Translations under genes and position numbers: made by a program | In this document: in pieces, positions 1 through 12,396 of the stretch | Layout: each line of letters begins with the position of its first letter | Position numbering within the stretch: the stretch's first letter is position 1 | Origin: Cycas panzhihuaensis | Lineage: Eukaryota; Cycadophyta | Reading direction: 5' to 3' | Length of the DNA: 64,000 nucleotides | Assembly (NCBI GenBank): GCA_023213395.1 | Contig: CM041465.1 | Coordinates: forward strand, 208,451,741-208,515,740 | Notes under the pieces: generated by a model | Database searches by the model: none | What the model was told of the DNA's origin: nothing | Seen by the model: the letters and a program-made list of their open reading frames with translations, nothing else

Positions 1-3000
1 ATTCTAAAATGCTACCTGAAAAGATATACTATAACTGCAACAAGCCAAATTGTATTAGAAAAAATTGTAGATTATTGTAGGCCAGTCACACTATAAAGAT
101 AGTTTATAGAATCAAGCTAATTAATAAAATATAGTAGTGTATCAAAGAGAGTCTAGCAATATTTGATATATCAATTCAAATGCTTCTAGACACATGATAT
201 TCGTGCTTGATTGGTTCAAGCACATATAGGAAGTAATAGGATATACTATTATTCTAATAGATAATAATATTTTAATTATCAAGGGCATAGGAGAGGTCCC
301 AATTATAACTCCAGATTGTGAAGATTATTTTATAGAGGATGTGTTGTACATGCCTAAGCTAAAGAAGAATATGGCTTTTGTTAATTAGATAGTGGACAAT
401 GTGATGAGTATTATCTTTAAAGATAGAAAGACCATTATTAGTGATCATGAAGGGAAAAATATCATGGAAGGTATAAGAGAAAGTCATCTTTACAGTCTAT
501 TAGGTAAGTCAATAAGCCAAAGAGCATATTTGACTACAAGTTTATTAAGTAAAATTTAGTTGTGGTATGAGAGATTAGGGTACTTGTACTTCCTTGGCAT
601 ATGCCTAATGAATAAGTTGAATATGATGCATGATCTCCTAAAGTTTAAGGTAGAAAAGTGTATTTGTAAACCCTATATTTAGGGGAAGAAGCATAAGGAA
701 AAGTTTCCTAAAGGCAAGGCTTGGTGGGCAACTAAAATATTGAGCCTAATCCACTCAAATATTTGTGGTCTTATGTAAATCAATTTTCTCAAAAGTGTAA
801 GATACTTCTTGACCTTTATTGATGATTTTTTTAGGAAGATCTAGGTATATCCCATAAAGGAGAAGTCCCAAGCATTTAATATAATTAAAGAATTATAGGA
901 AAAATTGGATAATAAATTGGTCAAAGGATTAAAATACTCAGATTAGATAAAGGGGGACAGTGTACCTTTAATGCCTCTATCTAATTCTATAAAGACCATG
1001 GGTTAAAGAAATAATTAATAACAGCATATGCCTTATAATAGAATGGTGTAGCTAAGAGGATGAATAGTAGATTAGTCAAAAAGGCTAAGTTGATGATGAA
1101 AGCTAAGAACCTCTTAAATATCTTTTGTATTGAAGTTATTTATGTAGTAGCATACCTAACTAACAAGAGTATTACAAAAGTTGTATAGAATAAAACACAC
1201 GAAGAATCATGGTAAGAATGTAAACCTATAGTGTGCCATCTTAGAATCTTTATAAGCATGGAATATATGTATATTCCCAAAGAGAAATGCCAAAAACTTG
1301 ATAATAAAAGTTCCAAATGTATCCTCATGGCATATAGGAGAGAAAGCAAAGCATATTAGTTATACAAGTTGGTAAGTAGGAAGGTACATATAACTCAGGA
1401 TGTCATCTTTGAAGAGGTTGACAAACAAGTTTTAGATTAGGATCCAAACCTAATACCTTAAAGATCTAATAAGATAAAGGAAAATAAATCAAGGAATATC
1501 TTGAATCTAGCTCTTTGAGACAATAATTTATTGAGCTAAAGACTAAGCCAAGGAGAAAGAAAAAAGAAGAAGAAGTTAAGGAGGAGGAGTATGAAGATGC
1601 TCAAGAAACATAACCTAAGGTCACTCCACCTACTAAAAAAATTCCTGAGTGGTATTTAAAAACCATGGTAAAAACTTAATTGCCCAAAATAGAAGGAAAA
1701 AGGAAGTTAAGGATAAGACTTAATATGGTTAATTTTGCTTTAATGATAGATGTGTTAAATGTTGATGAGCTTTCAAGTTTCGAGGAGGCTGACTAGTAAT
1801 AGAAGTGGAGGTCAATAATGTAAGTTAAAATTTAAGTTATTAAGTAAAGAAAGACTTGGGATTTAGTTGATTTGTTAATATAAAAGTAAGTAATTGGATG
1901 TAATTTAAGTAAATTAAAGGGATAGACTACTAGGAGACATTTACCCTAGTAGTAAAGATGGTGATAATTATATTGCTATTGGTAATAACTACTTAATTCA
2001 AATGGTAATTACACCATCTTGATGTCAAAAGCACCTCATTTAATGGATATCTTATAGAGGAAGTCTATATGGAGCTACCACTTATACATATTGTTAAAGG
2101 TAAAGAATATTTGATATGTCACTTGAAGATGTCACTTGAAGAAGGCTTTATATGGCCTTAAGTAGGCTCCAAGAGCCTAGTAATTTAAGATTTATCAATA
2201 TTTTCTAAATAATAGGTTTAAGAGGTCATTAATTCATCTAAGCCTATACAAAAAAGTTAAAGGAAACTTAGTAATCTTTGTAGTGCTATATGTAGATAAT
2301 CTTATGATCATAAGAAATGATAGCTCAAAGGTTGAAGACCTAAAGGATGATCTCAAGAAGACATTTGAGATGACATATCTTAAATTGTTCTACTACTTTT
2401 TGGGAGTGGAAGTGTAGAAGAAGCCTAAAAAAATCTTCATTTCATAAGCTAAATATACATGAGAATTTTTGAAGAGATTTATAATGGAGGAATCTAAACA
2501 TGTATATACCCCTATAGAAATAAGTTTAAAGTTGACAGCTCTAGATGATGATGAACAAGTAGGTATCACAATGTTCAAATAACTAGTTGGTAGTGCAATC
2601 TACTTAACCATGACTAGGTCTAACATTTCCTTTGTAGTTGGCATGGTGTCAAAGTTTATAGTTGAACTAAAGTAAATCCATTAGAAAGATGCAAATAATA
2701 TCTTAAGAATTTTATAGGGGATATTATACTTAAGATAGTAGAAAGTCCACTTCAAGATATTACTTCAGTTTGGGTTTTGTTGTTATCACTTAAAGCAACA
2801 TGAAGTATCCTAATATCACATTATCATCTACTAAGATGGAGTATAAAACTAATGTCATGGCAACTTATGAGCCCATTTGGTTGAGACTGATGCTTGGTGA
2901 TATGTAGCTTCATCAAGATGAGGCAACTATGTTATGTTATGATAATCAAGGTACTTTAAATATTGCTAAGAATCTAATGTTTCATTCTTATACCAAGCAT

Positions 3001-3180
3001 ATCAATGTTCATCATCATTTTATTTGAGAGTTGATTTAGAATGGAAAGGTTAAGCTTTTGTATAAATTAACAAAAGAATAGTTGGTTGATATATTCACTA
3101 AACCTTTATCCAGAGACAGGTTTGATAAATTCAAATCTTATATTGACATTAAAGCCAATGATATAAACATTAAGGGAGAA
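1..3180 (+). pseudogene. Copia-1 gag-pol remnant
   Basis: A decayed polyprotein frame with many stops and frameshifts. A damaged CCHC knuckle (YNCNKPNCIRKNC) lies at about 28-70, and a protease-like stretch near 170-230. The pre-integrase motif LWYERLG is near 555-585 and the integrase motif FIDDFFRK near 815-840. Reverse transcriptase shows KALYGLK followed by a TAG and APRA near 2137-2180, then YVDNL near 2285-2300 where copia has YVDDL. RNase H runs to about 3180 with YDNQGTLNIAKN near 2938-2975 and DIFTKPLS near 3085-3110. Most stops are TAG at expected Gln or Trp positions. It cannot be translated. Confidence 0.85.
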
Positions 3181-3463
3181 TGTTAGATTAATCTTCATAT
3201 AGGACAAGGGTAATAGGTGAGTCATTAGGAGTTACAAAGCCCTTAATAGGCTTGTGACATGTGTTAGGACAATTACAAGTTCATGTTTAGATTATTATTA
3301 ATCCCACTTATATTAATATCCATATAGAACTCTTTTGTATCATGGAGAGTCATTCATAATGAATGAGCATTTAGTCTTTTTAGGTAAAATAATTCTACTT
3401 GATTAATCTTATGTAATTTTTATTAAATATTTGCATTGATTCCTATTTTAATTTGTAAAATCA
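3181..3463 (+). repeat. 3' LTR of Copia-1
   Basis: The LTR begins with TGTTAGATTA directly after the polypurine tract ATTAAGGGAGAA (3169-3180). The 3' boundary is inferred from the first position where gypsy coding sequence resumes, near 3464; no second LTR is in the window to confirm it. Confidence 0.55.
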
Positions 3464-4940
3464 TAAAAATATCAAGAAAGGATAAAGATACTTCACTATT
3501 CACCATGTCTATAGTAGAACTTGCATAGATTTCAAAAATACAGTAGGAATAAGGAAGTGATATGTATACCTAAGGAATCACTCAACGTCTACAAAATAAC
3601 TCCTTAATGTAAGACAAGAATTTTAAGTGGAAGGATAATACTTACTTGTATAAAAATCAGATATACCTTATTCATAATTCAACATTCAAGGAAATGGTGC
3701 TTCAAAAATATGATGCAATACCATCAATTGGTCATATTAGAGTGGGTAAAACATATTGTAATGTTAAACAATCCTTCTTTTGGAAGGGTTTAAAGAAAGA
3801 TATCCACTAACGTATGGCCAAATGCAATTCATACCAAAGGAATAAGGTAGAAGTAGTGAAGATCTTAGGCTTCTTGCAACCACTATATATTCTAAAATAA
3901 AAAAGAAAGGAAATATTATTAGATTTTATTACAACGTCTACCAAATTCAAAAGGGAATAACATCATTTTTTACTAGTGTATAGATTAAATAAATATGCCT
4001 ATTTCATAGGAATACAAGCTTTATTCAAAGCCAATTCATTAATTACAAAAGTTACCTAAGGTAATTATTAATGATTTTGATCCCAAGTTTATAAGCAATT
4101 TCTAAAAGGAGAACTCATTTTGATTAATTAGGACCAAACTAACCATGAGCATGGCTTACTGTCCATAGATAGATGGATAAATTAAAGTAGTAAATAAATG
4201 TTAGGAATATTATCTTTAATGTTTCACATAAGATAAATAGAGGCATTAACATAAATAGTTACATCTAGCAAAATTATGGTATAATGCCACTTATCATATA
4301 TCAATACAAATAACACCATTCATAGCACTTTATAGGTATGGTCCTCTGTCCCTTATTTATTTTGTCACATAAGTTAAGTTTCAAACTATTAAAGAATAAA
4401 TGGACAAAAAAAAGGGAGAAATTATGTGTAGTCTTAAGGATAATTTAAATATAACTAAGAATATGATAGAGCAACAACGGGACCTCCATCACTAAAAAAA
4501 AAATGAAATTAGTGATTGGGTGTTCTTAATATTACAACCATGCAAATAAGCCACCATGAGAAAATTCAGTAAACTAAATCTCCAACCCAAGTTTTATGGA
4601 CCTTTCCAAGTAATAAGAAGAATAGAAGAAGTTGCGTATCAATTGGACCTACCAAACACTCAAATATATAATGTGTTTCATGCATCCTCTTTAAAAAAGC
4701 AAATTGGGAAAGAGGTCAAAGCACAAATAACTTTATTAGAGCTTGTTAATGAAGGATCATTGTGATGTAATTAGAAGGCATTCTCGATACCCAGACTAAG
4801 CAATTATAGACAAAGTAAATCAAGGAATGTCTTGTAGAATAGAAAAATATGGAAGAGGAATGTATTAGGAGGATGAAAGTTGGCTTAAATAAAACCTATG
4901 TATCCTTAATGATTTGAGGAAAATGAATCTTCCAATGTGG
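3464..4940 (+). pseudogene. Gypsy-0: 3' end of a Ty3/gypsy chromovirus pol
   Basis: The frame starts in the linker before integrase and continues to the element's end. Visible parts are the integrase zinc-binding region (GHIRVGKTYCNVKQSFFWKG, about 3732-3790), the core motif VYRLNKYAYF (about 3977-4005), DFDPKFISNF (about 4075-4105), a YCP..IDG motif (about 4148-4170) and the GPF module with FYGPFQVIRRI (about 4591-4625). An open stretch at 4556-4765 covers the GPF module and ends in NVFHASSLKKQ-type sequence. A weak chromodomain-like stretch follows to about 4900. Gag, protease and RT are missing on the left, where Copia-1 abuts. Confidence 0.8.
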
Positions 4941-5559
4941 GGAACTCGTTATATTCCAAAAATAATGGAATTGGAATAATTAATATTCAATTAGGAAATT
5001 GATATTTTGGAGGTAAAATTAGTGATAAGACTAATATGAATATAAATAACCATCTTATTCTCAAGAATAACCATCTTAGTTTTGGTTCTATACTTGCGAG
5101 GACTACCTCAGTAGCATTTAAATAGTCTCATCACCTCAAAGAGGGTTGTTATTCTATTACTTACATGGAGGAGGGTGGTAATAAAAATAGGAAAAAGGAA
5201 ATACTTCCTTTCTTCCTTAAGGGGCCATTATTAGCAATAAAAGTTTAAGAAATTATATGAAGCTCCATTATAGAAGAAAGTAGAGGGTTGACTATAAAGT
5301 ATGTATATCATTATGCTATAATGATATATGAAATTATAGAACTAAATAAAGACAACAAACTACTTTTGATAGAAGATTCTTAGGCAAACTCTAACTAAGA
5401 GTTATATTAGTGGCAACTCATAAACTATGACCCAATGTAGGTACAAGGAGGAGGAGTGATTTTCCAAGTAGGATCAGATGGGGAAGAAATACAATCAGAG
5501 TATAATGAAATAATAAAATAAGGGTTTAAGTCATACTCCTCAGTGCAATTAGAATGATG
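4941..5559. other. Unassigned stretch between two gypsy remnants, probably LTR sequence
   Basis: A polypurine-like run AATGTGGGGAA near 4935-4945 follows the Gypsy-0 coding end, so a 3' LTR probably begins here. No partner LTR is in the window and no end can be fixed. From about 5340 the sequence could already belong to the 5' coding part of Gypsy-A. I see no intact frame. Confidence 0.3.
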
Positions 5560-6809
5560 GCCTTATTCTTTAAGATTTTAGGGTAGGGTTGTGAGTCCAC
5601 CTAGTTCTGTATCTATATAAATGCATCCTTCCACATGGATGAAGAAGTTCCATTAGGTGAAGTAGTACTTGAAGATTAAATATGAATAGTTATGCTAGGC
5701 CATGAAAAAGTAACATAACATAACATTGTAGTTTGTAGTGGTAATAAAAAGGGCAAAGTAATTCCCTCATGCATTCATATTATTGGAATATAGAGAGAGA
5801 ATAATTTATATGGATATAGACTACTATTTAACAAAGGAACCCATGGAAATAGTAGTAATCTATTATGCATAACCTCCTCATATTCAAAATATTAATATGG
5901 GAATAGTCAACAATCTCCAATAATTAATGTTGGGAGATTATTAGGACTTTAGCATAGGGGAAAGTGTTGGGGCATTATTCATAGAATTTAAATATGTTTT
6001 CTTTTGGACATATCAAGATCTTAAAGAGATATCTCCCAAATATAGATGGAAAAATATTCCACTAATTGAAGGGGCTCAATTACTCAAATAGAGACCCCAC
6101 TAAATGAAATGTAAATTTTATTTATCCTATAGAAAATAGAAATTATGATAGTATTATCATAGTGGTCTCAAAGAAAAATGGTAAATTACATCTTGACATG
6201 GTTTACTTATGGTTGAATGCAATAATAAAGTCAAATATATTTCCCATGTCATTCAAGGATTAAAATTTAGTCCAAGTAATTAGACTTGAATATTATTCAT
6301 TTATAAATAGATTTAATAGCTATAGCCAAGTATCCATAGTAGAGGAAGATCAAGCTAAAATTACTTTTATAATATAATGAGGGACTTATGCTTATAAGGT
6401 CATGCCATTTAGGTTGTGTAATGCCCTAGTGATGTTTTAAGAAACCATATTAAAAATCTTTAAATAGTATTTAAAGAAGTATCCATCTATCTTCCTAAAT
6501 GATTAGACATTATATTATTTGTTAGGGTATTACCTAGACTACCTTAGAGAATTTCAAACTCATAGAAAAATGGGATTATGTTTGAATTCTAAAATATGTG
6601 GTTTTTTAGTCCCTTTTGGTCAACTATTAAGATATATACTAGCAAAGATAATTTGCTTACAATCCATAAAGAGTCAAAATATTCTCAATGGTCTAAACAT
6701 CAATGTTTGCTAGAAATATTTAAGCTTGTTTAGGATATACAAGATGCTACAAAAGTTCTGTAAAAGTTATGCTTTCATTATAGCCACTTTGAAGAAGTTA
6801 TTATAAAAA
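5560..6809 (+). pseudogene. Gypsy-A protease/RT remnant (left half)
   Basis: A decayed frame whose clearest part starts near 5960. Motifs in order are WTYQDLKEISPK (about 6007-6042), KKNGKLHLDMVYLWLN (about 6172-6220), QVSIVEEDQAKITF (about 6326-6370), GTYAYKVMPFRLCNA (about 6381-6425) and YLDYLREF (about 6531-6555) at the site of the YxDD box. The RNase H connection lies at about 6640-6800. The 5560-5960 part is poorly readable and may include protease. In-frame stops are frequent. It breaks at 6809 where the Gypsy-B LTR begins. Confidence 0.7.
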
Positions 6810-6955
6810 TGTAGTAAGTTAAGTCAAACTAATGGACTAAAGACAGTTATAAATAAGATATAACATAAGTGAATATAAGGGATATTATTATTATAAAACC
6901 TTATTTTTGGAACCCCTATGTCTAAGAAAAACTTAGCACTTGGGCTTTTGACTCA
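6810..6955 (+). repeat. 5' LTR of Gypsy-B
   Basis: It starts TGTAGTAAG and shares an ordered series of blocks with 12246-12396: AAGTCAA, CAATGGAC-like text, TATAAATAxGA and TTATTTTTGGAA. A CA ending at 6954-6955, seven bases before the PBS, is the likely 3' boundary. At about 146 bp it is short for a gypsy LTR. Confidence 0.6.
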
Positions 6956-6961
6956 TTCCTT

Positions 6962-6973
6962 TGGTATGAGAGC
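6962..6973 (+). promoter_or_regulatory. Primer-binding site of Gypsy-B (tRNA-iMet type)
   Basis: TGGTATGAGAGC matches the plant initiator-Met PBS TGGTATCAGAGC at 11 of 12 positions and follows the 5' LTR by six bases. Confidence 0.7.
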
Positions 6974-8039
6974 AAGAATAGCAAGGGCATTGGATCAATA
7001 ACATCACATAGTCCATATATATTTTGTATCTGTACGAGCACCCTCTGAATGTTCTACTACCTCAGTGGATCATGTGTTTGTAGATGTCTCTATCTGTTTA
7101 GCTTTTATGTAAATGTAGCTTCTTGGAACTGGTTTAGATCTATACCTAGTTTTTGTTAATCTATGTCTTGGTTTCATAGTTCTCATTTAAATCTATGGTT
7201 GTGTTCACCATGGTTGCATCAATGAGAGAATTCCTTTATCTCTATCAGGTATATCTCACTATATGATTATTGCAGTGAGGTGCATGTGTTAGATATGCAG
7301 TGTCGAGTATTTGGGGTTGCATAGTATATTTGGATCAAAGCTGCATACAATTTATATTCCAGGTGATGCATGTTGGTCACTACCTACCTTTGACCTTTGT
7401 TCTCTCAGTTCCTTTGGCTATGTTTATCTGAATAGTGTAGATATATATTTTGATCCCAATCTCTCAATACCTATAATCAAAACAACGAAGACCAACGTGG
7501 GGAGCAGTATCAAAGTTGTATTAGTTATTATTAGGAGTAAAGGTATATTACATAAACACAGAGCCATCAACCATTAGAACTGTGCCCAAACAATAGTGGT
7601 ATATCAACCATTGGCCATCATTGACAGCATCAACATAGGTGAAGGTGTGTTGCACAAAAGTCATAATAAATCATTGATATGTATTCTTTAGGTAAGTCCT
7701 CTACATTATTTAGCTCTATTATTTTATTTTATTTAAGCTAGATAACTTATCATATTATATGCATACACCCTATTTTTATTTGTTTACTTCATGTGATTGT
7801 TATTATCTTTAGTTGATTATTATGTTGTCCTCATTACTCTTATGTCATTAGTAGACAAGGATAATACTTTATGTAAATTTGCCTCATTTAGTGTTACATA
7901 CCTTATGTTATCATTTTGTGTTTAAGTTATGGTCTAGTTTAGATATTTATATTATCCACTAATTTCTTGTACATCATTAGTGACCTCCTTAATAAACTCC
8001 TGCCCTCATTATCATTTAATTATTAGTCCCTTAGTTCTT
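6974..8039 (+). other. Untranslated leader of Gypsy-B
   Basis: About 1.07 kb lies between the PBS and the first recognisable gag text. It contains an 88-codon open frame at 7311-7577 with no recognisable family, no zinc knuckle and no homology to other parts of the window. I do not call it a gene. Confidence 0.4.
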
Positions 8040-11000
8040 ATCACACTCAAAAATAAAATCATTAAGGAGCAACTAGAGTTTTAGGTTAAGGTTCTTGGCA
8101 AAGTTATAATTAACAACCCTTATTAAGAGAACCCAAACTCAAGATCCCAAACTAGAAGATCGCATAGAGAATATTACCACATCTTGGTAAGTAGTTTGTT
8201 ATTAGTATTGTAACTTAAGGCTCTAGCTCCCATCATAGATAAGGTAGTAAAAGATATAGAACAAGTACAAGAAATTATACAATTTAATAGCCACTTGAGA
8301 GAAGCCATTTTTGAAATAGTAGTACATGCCATTGACTACTATGGTGAGTTAAGAAAGCTAATATAAATAAGCATCATTTAGGAGTATAATAAAGCCTTCT
8401 CTAGATTAGTATATATAGTAAGTGATCCAATTATACATAAATGGTATCTCCATAGACATCCAAGTAGATACTCAAATTATCAACCCCCAAAACCTGAACA
8501 AAGTTATGAGTTTGGCTTGCAATTTCAAAAATAAGGTTAATGCCCTACACAACTCAAAATAAAGCACCTACATTTCCCCATTTGCATGGGAAATCACAAG
8601 TAAAACTTGAGACACTAAGGGACTAAGTAAACAGATAACTAGGGACATCAACCTTAGGAGGCATATATTATAATGATCTAAGAGAGAATAAGAGGAACTT
8701 AGAAGTAAGGGATTATGTTTTAGATGTATAAAAAAATTAGACCTCGCACACAAATACACTAGAAATCAACATTATATGATAGAATAAGAATCAAAAGAGG
8801 ATATTAAAGATGATGAGATAGATTAAAAATCCTTACAAGAAACCCCTGACATAGAAGAAGATCCCCCTCCCCCCCCAATATCCTCCTCAACCATGCTAGG
8901 ATCAACAAGGACCAACATACTTAAGTTACAAGGCTATATTAAGAAGGAGTTGATGACTATATTACTTGATCTTGGAAGCATCCATAACTTCATAGATTGA
9001 TTAACAACCTAATTTTTAAAGTTATTCTCAACTAAGATAACCAAGTTCCAAGTCAGCATCGGTAAGAAGTTATAAATACCTAGCCAAGAAAAGCTTGAAA
9101 ACCTTAATTTAGAAATTGGAGACACATCCTTTAAGAAAATGTTTTGTATTATAGATGTAGGTAGAGTTCATGTAGTACTAGGGTGTTAGTGGTTTATAAC
9201 ACTTAGAACTATCAAAATGAAACTATATAAACTCTTCATGTAATATAACCAAGAAGGAAAATTAATCATATTATAAGGGCAATAACTATGAGAAATGAAG
9301 ATAGTATCATCATAATAAATGAAAAAACTTCTTTGAAAAGGATACATTAGTATGGTGGCATAATTGTTTTCCTTACAAATAGAAATAGAGGATATTGTGG
9401 ATGAATCACAAGTATAAGAAATAATATATAACTATAAAGTGCTTTTTTAAGATCTTCCCATAAAGTTATCCCTTGATCATGGGATGGAACACTTTATCAA
9501 ACTAGAAAATGGAATAAACTCAATAACAATTAAACCTTACAAATATCCACATCATTATAGAAATGAGATAGGAAAAAAATATAAGACCTACTAAACCATG
9601 GAGCACTAGTACTGAGTAAAAGTCCATCTCCATCACCTATTATTATGGTAAAAAAAAAGGGTCATTTTACATGTGTATCAACTATTACACCCTTAACAAA
9701 GTCACCATAAAAAATTGCTTCCTAATCCTAAGGATTAATCAGCTATTATATGAGTTGCATAGGGTAAAATATTTCACAAAAATTAACCCTTGGTCAGGAT
9801 ATCACCAATTAGATTTAATGAAGAAGACACTCTAAAGACAACATTTTATACTCATCATGGCCATTATGAATTCAAGGTAATGCCTTTGGGCTCACCAATG
9901 CACTAGCCACATTCCAAGTAAGGATAAATAAGGTTTTAGCCCTAATGTTATGAAAATTTTCACTTGTCTTCTTTGATGATATTTTGATATATAATTGAAA
10001 GTAGAAGGAATACATCACTCACATCAAGAAGGTCCTAAATCTACTATAAGAAAACTAATTATTTATAAAATTCTCTAAATGTAGCTTTGCCAAAAAAGAG
10101 GTGGAATACCTAGGAAATATCATATCTAATAAAGGACTCAAGGTGGATCTCGCAAAGATTAACGCAATCATTAAATGGTCCACTCCTAAGAATATCACTA
10201 AACTAAGGGGATTTCTAGTATTTATAAGGTATTATTGATGCTTTATAAGGAACTAGTATAATAAACTACAACCCTTACAAACCTCTTAAAAAAAGACTCC
10301 TTCTAATAAAGCATAAAAGTTAAAGAATACTTTTAATAGTTGAAGGAAACAACAATAACTATACTTATACAAACATCTCTAGATTTCTATAAACCCTTTG
10401 TCCTTAAATATGATGCCTCAAGTATAGGTATTGGGGTTATGCTTATGTAAGAAGGAAGACCCATGGGCTTTGAAAGTAGGAAACTTAATACAATAAAGTA
10501 ACTTTAATTGACATACAATAAGGAAATACTAGTAATAATATATGCTTTATATAAATGATAATAATACCTCCTAAGAAGCAAATGTATAATTAAAATAGAT
10601 CATAATAGTCTCCAATACATTTTAAAACAAAAGGATTTATCTCTAAAATAATAAAAATAGGTTATCAAAATATAAGCTTATGACTTCAACATTACTTACA
10701 AAAGGGGTAAGTTAAATGTTATGGCAAATGCACTCTCTCAAAGAGTATAAGAAGAGGAAGATGCCCAATTATATAGCATTACAATGTTTAACCCTAGTTA
10801 GATAATTGATCTCTAAGCCAAATATAAAAAGATTACCAAAACCCATGAATTGATTACAAGAATACAACAATGAGTTCGAAATAAATACAAATGGAAGAAT
10901 GACCTCATTTTGTATAAAGGAAGAAAAATTTTAGACTCTAACTCTAAGATCAAGGAATAAATCATGGTGGAATGTCGTGTAGTACCAATGTCAAGGCATA

Positions 11001-12245
11001 CTAGATTTTCTTAAAAACCTACCTCACATGTAGGTAGTCATTCTTCTTGAAAGATATTAAGAATGACATTAAAAAATATATGGCAAAATGTCCATCCTAC
11101 TAGGCAAATAAATACGAAAATGTAGCACCACCAAACCTATTATAACTATTACACATTCTATAATAAAAATGCTAAAACATTAGCATGGACCTTGTAATAA
11201 GGTTATTAACATCTTATAGTAAGGACACAAATTTTCTTATAGTTGGCCAATTAACTAACTTTACTTCATATCAATTTAGTCAACTTGTTGAGTACCATAA
11301 ATTACAAAAGTATTTATGTAAAAGATACATATATTACATAGGATACTACACATAATCATCTATCAGTAGGATCTCAGATTCATGAGTCACTTTTGGCAAA
11401 AAATATTTAAACAAGTTAGCACCACAATATCCATGAGTACAAGTTATCATCCACAAACAAATGGGCAAACAAAAGTATTTTAAAAATTCTTAGAAGGCTA
11501 TTTAAAAAATTATGTCATTAATATAAAAAATACATGGGTTAGATAGTTACACCACATAGAATCATGGTGTAATTTCACATACTAGTTGTCCATTAAAATG
11601 TCTTTATTTAGGGCCTTTTATGGTCATAGTCAAACATCTCCTAAGGAATGGGTACTCAAAGATCATTGCATAGCACAATAAGGGATTATTTATAAGACAC
11701 CCAAGACACTCTATAGGTCCTAAAGGAGCATTTAATAATAGCATAAAATATAATGAAATAATAAAATGATAAATATTAAATTGAAAGGGAATTTGATATA
11801 GGTTATTAAGTATACATTTATTTACAACTTTATAAATAAGACTTTTTAAAAACAACTTAATGGGAAAAGCTTAGCCCTAGGTTCTATGGATTATATCAAG
11901 TCCAAAAGAAGATTAAACAAGTAGCATATGCCTTGGATATACCAACATCCACTAGGATACACAACGCCTTTCATGTCTCATGCTTAAAAAAGAATTAGAA
12001 GAACATGTACCAATTCAAATTGAAATACTAGTGTTAAATGATAAAAAGAAGTTAACCCTCATAATTGAATCAATCTTCTAAACATGAGAAAAACAACTAT
12101 GTAGGAGGACCATAAAAGAATACTTAGTTGAATAACACTAATTACCAATCAAATATGCCATTTAGGAAATAGTAGATATATTACAAAAATATTCAACACT
12201 CCAAAATTATTACTTTAAGGATAAAGTATCCTAAGGAGGGGAGAA
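8040..12245 (+). pseudogene. Gypsy-B gag-pol remnant
   Basis: Gag ends in a CCHC knuckle, ELRSKGLCFRC..., at about 8694-8770. A retropepsin follows at about 8892-9250 (LLDLGSIHNFID, with Leu where Ser is usual in the DSG triad). RT runs from about 9460 to 10260 with FFDDILI at about 9968-9990, where chromoviruses have YLDDILI. RNase H is recognisable near 10400-10750. The integrase core includes YHPQTNGQTK near 11445-11475. The GPF module LSPRFYGLYQVQKK lies at 11870-11912 and a chromodomain-like region at 12060-12220. A polypurine tract AAGGAGGGGAGAA ends at 12245. There are many stops and several frameshifts. Confidence 0.8.
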
Positions 12246-12396
12246 TTACAATAAATCAAGTCAATTTTGTCAAATAGACTAAGTCAATTTTGGCCAATGG
12301 ACCAAAAGACACCTATAAATAGGACATAATACAAGATAATGGATTCTATTTATGAAATCTTATTTTTGGAATACCTATATCTTATACTGACTTGAT
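12246..12396 (+). repeat. 3' LTR of Gypsy-B
   Basis: It follows the polypurine tract and is homologous to 6810-6955 for about 120 bases. The last 20 or so bases do not align with the 5' copy, so the 3' end may be deleted or rearranged. Host Gypsy-A coding sequence is readable again from about 12410. Confidence 0.55.

Larger units (their letters stand above)
1..3463 (+). mobile_element. Copia-1: Ty1/copia retrotransposon, 5' part outside the window
   Basis: The plus strand carries copia domains in canonical order: zinc knuckle, protease, integrase, reverse transcriptase, RNase H, then a polypurine tract and the start of an LTR. The 5' LTR and most of gag lie before the window. The gypsy frame that follows from about 3464 reads in RNase H/integrase-linker sequence, so Copia-1 was probably inserted into that gypsy element (Gypsy-0). 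The domain order is seen directly; the nesting is inferred because the left flank is missing. Confidence 0.85.
6810..12396 (+). mobile_element. Gypsy-B: Ty3/gypsy chromovirus inserted in Gypsy-A
   Basis: The element has short homologous terminal blocks (6810-6955 and 12246-12396), a PBS with one mismatch, and gag, protease, RT, RNase H, integrase and a chromodomain-like tail in order. The shared terminal text includes TTATTTTTGGAA near 6901 and 12360. Flanking host sequence shows TTATTATAAAAA (6798-6809) and TTATTATAGAAAAA (12397-12410). This is longer than the usual 4-6 bp target duplication, so the exact boundary is uncertain. Confidence 0.75.

Noticed and set aside
7311-7577. An 88-codon frame between PBS and gag of Gypsy-B
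   Set aside because: No recognisable motif, and frames of this length arise by chance in a 64-kb AT-rich window.
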